Below, piece by piece: positions 1 to 5,692 of a stretch of 7,195 nucleotides of DNA. Under the pieces are notes generated by a model. That model saw nothing but the letters and a program-made list of their open reading frames with translations, did no database searches and had not been told where the DNA came from. This DNA comes from RGIG4694 sp964501705. GTDB taxonomy: Bacteria > Bacillota > Clostridia > Oscillospirales > Ruminococcaceae. How positions within the stretch are numbered: the stretch's first letter is position 1; the number at the start of each line of letters is the position of its first letter. Made by a program: the position numbers and the translations under genes. Location: positions 1-7,195 of the forward strand of contig CAZCUQ010000091.1 in the NCBI GenBank assembly GCA_964501705.1. Reading direction: 5' to 3'.

Positions 1-2
1 CG

Positions 3-407
3 CTGATTTACAATCTGTGCATAAGTCAGAAGCATAAGGATCTTCGGAGACTTAAAAAAGCTCTGAGATCCGAAAAGAACGAAAAAGCCGGGAAGAAAAT
101 TCTGTCAGACATTGCAAAGACAGAAGCTGCCATAAAGGAAGATGGTCCCGTATATGGATTCGGAATGGGAGACATTCTCGTGATGGCGATCGGAGGGCTT
201 CTTCTGGGATATAAAGCCGCGCTGGTGTCGCTCGCAATCGCGGTCGCGTCCGGAGCGGTATACGCGCTTGTGAAAGCGGCTCTTCCGTCGGATGAAAACA
301 GTTCAAACAAATTCGCTTTCGGACCGTTTCTTATTTTAGGGCTTGTAATTTCGTCATTCTGCGGAAATTTTCTGTTTGATTCGTACATATCGACGCTTAT
401 TCTGTAA
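3..407 (+). CDS. pilD: Type IV prepilin peptidase (A24 family), C-terminal part
   Basis: This is the 3' part of a membrane aspartyl protease that cleaves, and in many family members N-methylates, type IV prepilins at the cytoplasmic face of the membrane. The frame is open from the first bases, so the start is outside the window. 134 residues are visible, against roughly 250 for the whole family, so about half is missing, including the first catalytic Asp. The catalytic motif GMGD is at visible residues 54-57 (Asp codon 171-173). It is followed by a hydrophobic helix with GGLLLG, a second helix, and the family's FAFGPFLILG block before the last membrane segment. Two things are odd. The cytoplasmic loop before GMGD is about 45 residues of mostly Lys/Arg/Glu, longer than usual. 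The Lys that often follows GxGD after one residue is Leu here. The gene converges on the pilin operon that supplies its likely substrates. Family assignment is firm; whether it also methylates cannot be told. Confidence 0.88.
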   Translation: MIYNLCISQKHKDLRRLKKALRSEKNEKAGKKILSDIAKTEAAIKEDGPVYGFGMGDILVMAIGGLLLGYKAALVSLAIAVASGAVYALVKAALPSDENSSNKFAFGPFLILGLVISSFCGNFLFDSYISTLIL

Positions 408-430
408 TGCGGGGGGATATTTCATAAATC

Positions 431-462
431 GAGGCGTGTCATAGGCTGGCACGCCTCTTTTT
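431..462 (+). terminator. Intrinsic terminator after the prepilin peptidase
   Basis: A 10-bp inverted repeat (431-440 pairing with 448-457, with one T-G wobble and a 7-nt loop) is followed directly by five Ts at 458-462. It starts 24 nt after the peptidase stop codon. It lies between two convergent genes. On the - strand the same hairpin is preceded by an A-run but followed only by GATTTAT, so it may also stop the pilin operon, less efficiently. No other terminator-like hairpin is seen for the - strand operon before the peptidase coding region begins. Confidence 0.85.
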
Positions 463-473
463 ATGCGCCGTGA

Positions 474-1460
474 TTATTCGTTTTCGAGGGGTTCTGTAAA
501 TACTATATAGGTATTTTTGTTTCCCGCGCTTATTGTAGCTCCGCCTGTTTTCTTGACAAAGCTGCCCGCGGGGATAGCGTTCTTGTCATCGGGAAGAATC
601 TTTCCGCTATAAGTGTAATACTTGAACGCGTTATCACCCATACAGTTGATAGTTTTTACGGATTCGGTCGAAGCAATTGAAACGGTACCGCCATTAGCGG
701 TTACTGTTGAACCGTTGTAATTTGCGTCGCCGTCCTTAACAACGCCCGATTCATCGGTCAGAGTACTCTGAACGGTGAAGAAGATCGCGCCGGAATAAGC
801 AAGATCTCCGGAAGAGCCTGCGGGCCATGTTTTATCCTTGTCGATATAGATACCGTATGAGGAATTTCCGTAATACGCTCCGCCGAGAGCCATATAGGAA
901 CCGCCGTCAGCGCTTGCGGACTGAGTTCTGTCGCCTGCCGCTCCGTTTATAAAAGCGTCATTATAGTGATAAGTTGTCAGTCCAACGGTATATGTCGTAC
1001 TCTTAGGCGCGTAGAAGGTTGTTCCCGAACTGTAGCTTACATAAGGACTGGCTACAATATTTGTAATGATCCTGCCTGTATATCCGCTGCCCTTGGAAAC
1101 AATTCCGTTTATGTCATATTCATCCGAGCGGTTTATCACGATAACGTGGACATATTTGGGATCAAGACCGGAATATTCCGCCATAAACGCGTCGAAAGCG
1201 TCTCCGGGTTTATTCACCGTGATTCCCTGTGCTTTTGTACCCTCGTCGTAAATCGAGATTTTTTCCGCGTACTTAATATTTTCCGTCAGATAATCCATAA
1301 TACCGTCCTGCGTAACTCTTGCGCTCTCAAGCATTGTCGAATCAACGTAGGTCTGCCTTATTGGGCGGTAGAAATTCATAAGCGCCGCCATAAGGATACC
1401 TATGATCGCCATAACGACGATAAGCTCGATAAGCGTAAAGCCTTTTATTCGCTTCAGCAT
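474..1460 (-). CDS. Type IV prepilin-like minor pilin, PilW/GspJ-like position
   Basis: This is a 328-residue prepilin with a short basic leader, MLKRIKG, and the class III cleavage/methylation site GFTLIE at residues 7-12. Cleavage is expected between Gly7 and Phe8, leaving Glu at mature position 5. A hydrophobic helix covers about residues 8-30 and continues into the usual amphipathic pilin helix to about residue 65. The rest is a large Gly/Ser/Thr/Tyr-rich globular domain that I do not recognise, with a single Cys (residue 273). The start is ATG at 1460, because AGGGGGG lies 8 nt upstream (1469-1475). An in-frame ATG at 1547 would put 29 extra residues before the leader and sits inside the upstream gene. 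Only 4 nt separate the start from the upstream stop, so the two are probably translationally coupled. It is the last gene of the operon. It is called a PilW/GspJ-like minor pilin from its size and its place after a PilV-like gene; the subfamily is an inference and the prepilin class is certain. Confidence 0.88.
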   Translation of the reverse strand: MLKRIKGFTLIELIVVMAIIGILMAALMNFYRPIRQTYVDSTMLESARVTQDGIMDYLTENIKYAEKISIYDEGTKAQGITVNKPGDAFDAFMAEYSGLDPKYVHVIVINRSDEYDINGIVSKGSGYTGRIITNIVASPYVSYSSGTTFYAPKSTTYTVGLTTYHYNDAFINGAAGDRTQSASADGGSYMALGGAYYGNSSYGIYIDKDKTWPAGSSGDLAYSGAIFFTVQSTLTDESGVVKDGDANYNGSTVTANGGTVSIASTESVKTINCMGDNAFKYYTYSGKILPDDKNAIPAGSFVKKTGGATISAGNKNTYIVFTEPLENE

Positions 1461-1464
1461 TTTA

Positions 1465-1938
1465 TCAGCCCCCCTGTCCCTTATTTTCGTCATACTGTCT
1501 GGGAAGGATAAACTTATAGCGGACAGTATTGCTGTCGTAAGTTTCATCTTCCGAGCTGCCGTTATCTGTTCCGATAACGTAAAGATCGATCTCAGATGTC
1601 TTTTTTGTTTTGTCGAATTTAGTGATATTGCCGCCCGTAAGCGTAAAATCTATTCCGTCTGTAAGCGTGCCTGACTTTGTACCGCCGTTTTCGGTACTGT
1701 CGGAGGTGTCGGGGGTGTAATTTGAGTAACGTCCTACTTTAACGTCTCCTCCTCCATCGGCAAGCTGCTGTTCGGCATATTCCATCTGCACCTCAAGGCT
1801 TGCGTTCATTTTCTGGTTGTCACGGTTCATGAGCGCGACAGTACCGTAGACCTGAACCATAAGCAATGACGCGATTCCCATAATAGCCATAGCGATTATA
1901 CATTCAATAAGAGTAAAGCCCTTTACAGTTCTTTTCAT
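1465..1938 (-). CDS. Type IV prepilin-like minor pilin, PilV/GspI-like
   Basis: This is a small 157-residue prepilin. The leader MKRTVKG precedes FTLIE, so the peptidase should cut after Gly7, giving mature Phe1 and Glu5. The following helix, with ECIIAMAIMGIASLL, resembles the PilV/GspI start, which typically reads EVLIAMAI. The amphipathic half of the helix runs to about residue 60. The remaining 95 residues are short for a pilin head, rich in Gly, Asp, Thr and Ser, and unlike anything I can name; they end in a Gly/Asn/Lys tail. The only Cys (13) is inside the membrane helix. The start is well supported: AAGGGGG (1947-1953) overlaps the upstream TAA and is 8 nt from the ATG. It follows the large PilX-like gene by 13 nt and precedes the next prepilin by 4 nt. 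It probably acts as an inner-membrane minor pilin that helps prime pilus assembly, together with its two neighbours. Confidence 0.87.
   Translation of the reverse strand: MKRTVKGFTLIECIIAMAIMGIASLLMVQVYGTVALMNRDNQKMNASLEVQMEYAEQQLADGGGDVKVGRYSNYTPDTSDSTENGGTKSGTLTDGIDFTLTGGNITKFDKTKKTSEIDLYVIGTDNGSSEDETYDSNTVRYKFILPRQYDENKGQGG
1469..1475 (-). promoter_or_regulatory. G-rich ribosome-binding site for the last prepilin
   Basis: AGGGGGG is read on the - strand, 8 nt before the ATG at 1460. It lies inside the last codons of the upstream prepilin gene, which fits coupled translation. It fixes the start so that the leader is seven residues long. Confidence 0.75.
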
Positions 1939-1946
1939 AACACTTA

Positions 1947-1953
1947 CCCCCTT
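1947..1953 (-). promoter_or_regulatory. G-rich ribosome-binding site for the small prepilin
   Basis: AAGGGGG is read on the - strand, 8 nt before the ATG at 1938. Its two As belong to the TAA stop codon of the large upstream gene, so termination and re-initiation can be linked. Confidence 0.75.
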
Positions 1954-4831
1954 ATTTTCTGCTCAAGTAGCGCTGACGCTTCCATGTGATCATCGATGTT
2001 TCCTGACTGCTGCCGCTGTCTGACTCCGCGTCGTCTCTGAACTTGATTGCGCTGTATTTGTTCTGAGTATCAAGCTCATCAACTATAAGCGAACCGCCGA
2101 ATTGCACATCCGACGCGTTAAAGGCACTAAGACCCTTGAAATCGCCGTAAAGGTCATATAACCATTTAAGAGATTTGCCGTGGTTGCCACTATACGAAAC
2201 TGTACTGTACGGCGCGTCAATGAGGCCCGTGAAAATGCCGTTGATGTTCCTGTTTTCGTATGTTACGCCCTTGTCAACAAACATATAGATGCGCGGGAAA
2301 GTCGGTCCCATATCGGGATCCATCTGATGTTCATCATCATAGTTGTAGCCGAGATAGAAAGTATTGCCCGACATAAGCTCCTGTTCGACCTCATAGGACA
2401 TGACATTAAAAGTTTGCATACTGAATTTGCTGCCATTTTCCTTAGGTATTGTAAAGTACACAGCGCCGTCGCCGTAAACAACGAAAGTCGGGGTCGCGCT
2501 GTCCATTTCGCCGCTAAGTTCGATCTGGATACAGGTTCCGTTTGACGCGTCGATATAATACTTGTTGCTATTATTCTGGAAATCGCTTGCTTTCAAGGTC
2601 ATTTCGCACAGACCCGTATCACCGTTGGGCGCGGGAGGAACTATCACGTTATTTAACGTAACGGTGCTGCCGTCCGATTCTGTAAATGTCTTGCTTGCCT
2701 GCAGACAGTTAAGAATCGGCGTACCGGAGTTCACCTTAAGCTTTAGCTTTGCGCTTGTACCGCTTACGTTCTGTAACGCAACTTCCGGCTCATAATACAC
2801 GTAAGCTCCGGATTTGCCCGGATTATCCGTGTCGGCGGCATTCGGATCATACGCGCCGTATTCATCGTCTTCGGGCATTACCGAAAATTCCTTTTGAACG
2901 GTTTGATCTTCATTGCTTGTATCAGAAGTGGGGGAATACGGGAGCGAAAGAACAACATTTCGCGATTGAGATGTTTTATATCCGTCCTTTGCCTTTTCTT
3001 CATCAGAGCGATTGTTCAGAGATACTTCCGCGTTAAATTTGCATGAGTCTCCCGTTTCTGAGGCCCATGGACCAAGGGTACTCGGGTCAGCGGCTCCGGA
3101 GACATCTGCGGTATGATCGATGCCGTCCGCTCCCATTATGCCGCCCGCGGCGTAAACTTTACCCTTGAATATCTGGTTCTGGTTATTGTTGTTCAAAGCG
3201 TTGCCGCCGAGATATATGGTTCCCGTGCAGTATACATCGCCGTTAATCACCAAATCACCGGGATTATTGAAATTTGTTACAAACATATCTCCGTCAATAT
3301 AAACATTACCGTTTATTTCGTGGTGGTTCTGTCCGGCGAAAACAAGGGCGGCATTGCTTTTGTCAACAGAAGAGAACTGCCAGAAAAGCCATGAAAAGTC
3401 AGTCTGAATATCCTCATTCGCAACAGTTATTATGTCGCACGCACAGTCAAAGCTGCCGTCATCATTTCCGTTCTTGTTGTTTGTACCGATGCACGCGCCA
3501 TTGCCATTAAATACAAAACCCTTTGAATATGTAAACGGGCGTTTTCCCTGTTCGATTCGTGCTTCATCATCGCTAAGACTGCTGAGATCAAGCTTTCCTC
3601 TTCCGACAAGATAATTTCCGTTATTTTGCAGGCATATATATCCGTCGGTAACAACAAAATACTCATTCTTTGAAAGCATCCAGTTATTAAGACTGACATT
3701 TATCAATGCTTCTTTATATCCTGTCAAAGCCGCGTTTCCTACGAAAGAGTTATTATTTTGAGGCGCGAATACGTCATCATCTATGTGACTGTTTGAGGAA
3801 ATTCCGCCGAAAACCTCGATATTATCCGAGTTAGTCGAGCCGCTTGACGCGCTGACCGCGCCTCTTCCGGGAGCGCCGGGTACAGGAGGAGTAGCTCCGG
3901 GTTCAAGTATAACGGCAACTGTTCTTTCGCTGAATCCGCCCGTAGCGTTCGCAACCTTGGAGGTTGCGGAAACCTTGATGCTGTAATAAAGATTCCCCAT
4001 ATCGATCTTTGACATTCTCATGCCCGAACCGTCGCAGACATTGTCCTCAGGATTAGTAAGGGAAGACACTTTATCGCTGAACTTGTATTTTCCGTCATAG
4101 AGAAGCGTACCATCCGAAGTCTGATAAGCAACTTTCAGGAGTTCAACTCTGATAGTCACCTTGCCGTCGCTGTCCAGCAGTCCAACCAGCCTGCCGTTGT
4201 CAGTCAGATTGGAAACATCGGGAAGCTCCGCTTCATATTCGATGTAATAGTCGCTTTTCTCGTTAGTTGTACCGATATTCAGGGCAGGATTTTCGATATA
4301 GTATGCGTTTTCCGTAACCTGTTTGCCTGTTTTGATTTTGCCGGCGTCATCAATGATGATCTCATCGTCAGTGAAGGTTTTGCCTGTTCCCATATTGCTG
4401 TCGGTAACGAGAATATATTTGGGAGTAAGATAGGAAAAGATCTCCTGCTGAATCAAAAAACCCTCGCAGATATCCGCGCCCGCAAAATCCTTGTTATTGT
4501 CAAGGTTTTCCTCATACGCATTCTTTTTTGTCGGGTCATCGTCCGGGGAATCGAATGAAAACCCGAGCTGTTTCCACGCCTGTTTAATGGTGCTGCCTTT
4601 ACCGCTCACTGATTTTTCGTTCTCAAGCACTTCGTCAACATAGACCTCTTGAACACTTCTTGCGGTATAATAAGCCTGATTTTCTTCAAACTTTGCGATT
4701 GTTCGTTTATTTGCGTTTGATACAACTGTCAATGTCGCAAGTAGCATAATAACGAGGATAAACATAATAGTAACGACCATCATGAGAACCGCGCCGCAGA
4801 CCTTGCGTATCGGCCGTTTGCCTTTTGTCAT
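1952..4831 (-). CDS. Very large PilX/GspK-like minor pilin, putative pilus-tip protein
   Basis: This is a 959-residue protein with a PilX-type N-terminus: a basic leader (MTKGKRPIRKVCG), one hydrophobic helix at about 14-37, and then an amphipathic helix with FEENQAYYTARS (about 48-59), close to the PilX pattern. There is no Glu at position 5 after the putative Gly13 cleavage point. A Pro/Gly/Ser-rich linker (about 310-337) divides the exported part. Three short repeats of the form INGxVY occur at 506-511, 529-534 and 555-560, suggesting beta-helix rungs. Near the C-terminus, FTGLIDAP (867-874), QFGGSLIVDEL (910-920) and a terminal TWKRQRY resemble the conserved tail of PilX-like proteins in Gram-positive bacteria. 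Eleven Cys lie outside the N-terminal region. No LPxTG sorting signal is present. PilX itself is usually below 250 residues, so most of this protein is extra. The start is ATG at 4831 with AAAGGTGG 8 nt upstream. It is likely a tip or adhesive subunit; the ligand is unknown. Confidence 0.72.
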   Translation of the reverse strand: MTKGKRPIRKVCGAVLMMVVTIMFILVIMLLATLTVVSNANKRTIAKFEENQAYYTARSVQEVYVDEVLENEKSVSGKGSTIKQAWKQLGFSFDSPDDDPTKKNAYEENLDNNKDFAGADICEGFLIQQEIFSYLTPKYILVTDSNMGTGKTFTDDEIIIDDAGKIKTGKQVTENAYYIENPALNIGTTNEKSDYYIEYEAELPDVSNLTDNGRLVGLLDSDGKVTIRVELLKVAYQTSDGTLLYDGKYKFSDKVSSLTNPEDNVCDGSGMRMSKIDMGNLYYSIKVSATSKVANATGGFSERTVAVILEPGATPPVPGAPGRGAVSASSGSTNSDNIEVFGGISSNSHIDDDVFAPQNNNSFVGNAALTGYKEALINVSLNNWMLSKNEYFVVTDGYICLQNNGNYLVGRGKLDLSSLSDDEARIEQGKRPFTYSKGFVFNGNGACIGTNNKNGNDDGSFDCACDIITVANEDIQTDFSWLFWQFSSVDKSNAALVFAGQNHHEINGNVYIDGDMFVTNFNNPGDLVINGDVYCTGTIYLGGNALNNNNQNQIFKGKVYAAGGIMGADGIDHTADVSGAADPSTLGPWASETGDSCKFNAEVSLNNRSDEEKAKDGYKTSQSRNVVLSLPYSPTSDTSNEDQTVQKEFSVMPEDDEYGAYDPNAADTDNPGKSGAYVYYEPEVALQNVSGTSAKLKLKVNSGTPILNCLQASKTFTESDGSTVTLNNVIVPPAPNGDTGLCEMTLKASDFQNNSNKYYIDASNGTCIQIELSGEMDSATPTFVVYGDGAVYFTIPKENGSKFSMQTFNVMSYEVEQELMSGNTFYLGYNYDDEHQMDPDMGPTFPRIYMFVDKGVTYENRNINGIFTGLIDAPYSTVSYSGNHGKSLKWLYDLYGDFKGLSAFNASDVQFGGSLIVDELDTQNKYSAIKFRDDAESDSGSSQETSMITWKRQRYLSRK

Positions 4832-4951
4832 AGAAACTACCACCTTTCTCAAAAAATTTCAAATCTTTCCAAAGTCTAAAAAAACAATATATCATAATCC
4901 GCCTATTGGCCGTACGAAATATCATACAGCCATAGCGGAAAATGTTTTAAA
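4832..4951 (-). other. Only sizeable intergenic gap in the pilus operon
   Basis: This is a 120-nt, A/T-rich stretch between the pilO-like stop and the large PilX-like start. It has no gene and no terminator-like hairpin; the T-run on the - strand near 4879-4885 is not preceded by a stem. Two TATGAT hexamers occur on the - strand (4891-4896 and 4921-4926) and resemble a -10 box, but the matching -35 positions are poor (TTTCGT at 4914-4919 for the first). It could hold a secondary promoter for the minor pilin genes; the support is weak. Confidence 0.35.
4840..4847 (-). promoter_or_regulatory. Ribosome-binding site deciding the start of the large PilX-like gene
   Basis: AAAGGTGG is read on the - strand, with an 8-nt spacer to the ATG at 4831. 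An upstream in-frame TTG at 4852 would place this site inside the coding region, so the shorter form is preferred. The spacer equals that of the two downstream prepilin genes. Confidence 0.75.
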
Positions 4952-5692
4952 TTATTTTGCCTGCGAAGTATCCATATGGTGAATGGAATAAACGTCAACC
5001 ACTACCTTAATGGTTTCAAACGCTTCCGCGTCATCATCGCTGCCGACGCTTACGGTTTCATCCTTGCTGAACGAATACAGATTGATAGTCTTATCGTGTT
5101 CAGCGATTGTATCCCACACCTCTTCAATCATGTCGAAATCGGGTGCGCCCTGATCGTCCAGACCTACGCCCAATGTCATTTCAACTGTATTTTTCGCGAC
5201 AAGTACGGAAGCATTCTGAGGAATCTCGGTTTCGTAATACTTATCGTAAACCTCCTGAGGAAGCGAATCTCCGGTAAGATCAGCGTTTATTTTGATATCA
5301 TACGCGAGGGATTCTCTCGTATAGTAATATTCGCTGAGCTGACCTTCGACAGATCTTGTTTCCTGGAGTGTACGAAACTGCACGCCCGTGGGAGAAAGCA
5401 GTTCGTACAAATACTTATCCGCCTCGAAATCCGTCTGTTCATCGAGGAAAGAGCTTTGCATATCGTCAACTTCCTGAATGTCGTTTTCAAGCTGCTTTTT
5501 AAGATCATCAAGCGTTGCTATTTTGTCATCGGTAGCTTGTTTTTCCTGTTCCTTTGTGACAAGATCGTTTTTAGCGTTTTGCGATTCGGTTATTTTGGCT
5601 TTAACAAATATGAAGAAACCTCCGACAATAATAACAAGTACAATAACAACAATGAAAATAACCTTATCTCTGTATGAAAGCTTCATACTCAT
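4952..5692 (-). CDS. pilO: PilO-like type IV pilus inner-membrane alignment protein
   Basis: This is a 246-residue bitopic membrane protein: a short basic cytoplasmic end, one membrane helix (about 11-31), a charged coiled-coil stretch (about 32-92, rich in Lys/Glu/Asp/Gln), then an extracytoplasmic domain to about 240. That is the PilO topology. The end of the domain fits the PilO pattern of a beta strand (VEMTLGVGL, 170-178), a helix (DMIEEVWDTIAEH, 187-199), then NLYSFS and a last strand with IKVVVDVYSI. In known systems PilO dimerises with PilN and links PilM to the rest of the machine. The gene directly follows the PilM-N gene, and its ATG overlaps that gene's TGA by one base (TGATG), indicating coupling. 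The start is unsettled: ATG at 5692 has GGTGAG at 5 nt, while ATG at 5686 (MKLSYRDK) has GAGGG at 9 nt, closer to the spacing of the other genes here. Sequence similarity to PilO is weak; order and architecture carry the call. Confidence 0.75.
   Translation of the reverse strand: MSMKLSYRDKVIFIVVIVLVIIVGGFFIFVKAKITESQNAKNDLVTKEQEKQATDDKIATLDDLKKQLENDIQEVDDMQSSFLDEQTDFEADKYLYELLSPTGVQFRTLQETRSVEGQLSEYYYTRESLAYDIKINADLTGDSLPQEVYDKYYETEIPQNASVLVAKNTVEMTLGVGLDDQGAPDFDMIEEVWDTIAEHDKTINLYSFSKDETVSVGSDDDAEAFETIKVVVDVYSIHHMDTSQAK

Noticed and set aside
411..416. Six Gs after the peptidase stop as a ribosome-binding site for another + strand gene
   Set aside because: No start codon with an open frame follows before the terminator.
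966..1511. 181-residue open frame on the + strand, opposite the two prepilin genes
   Set aside because: It spans the junction of two well-supported - strand genes, is Arg/His/Cys-rich without domain features, and looks like a shadow frame.
1461..1547. Longer form of the last prepilin starting at the ATG at 1547
   Set aside because: It would place a 29-residue extension before the leader, lies wholly within the upstream prepilin gene and has no well-spaced ribosome-binding site. The ATG at 1460 has AGGGGGG at 8 nt and gives a normal seven-residue leader.
1952..2010. Sortase-type anchor at the C-terminus of the large protein
   Set aside because: The tail is basic (ending in SRK) but there is no LPxTG-like motif and no hydrophobic segment before it. 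The end fits the PilX-like TWxxxR tail instead.
4832..4852. TTG start at 4852 for the large PilX-like gene
   Set aside because: The extra seven codons contain the ribosome-binding site AAAGGTGG that serves the ATG at 4831.
4879..4885. T-run on the - strand after the pilO-like gene as an intrinsic terminator
   Set aside because: Only a 3-bp stem (GCC/GGC near 4901-4910) can form upstream of it, well short of a terminator hairpin.
4976..5677. 233-residue open frame on the + strand, opposite the pilO-like gene
   Set aside because: It is fully antisense to a supported gene, its composition is the mirror of the coiled-coil coding strand, and it has no recognisable domain or ribosome-binding site.
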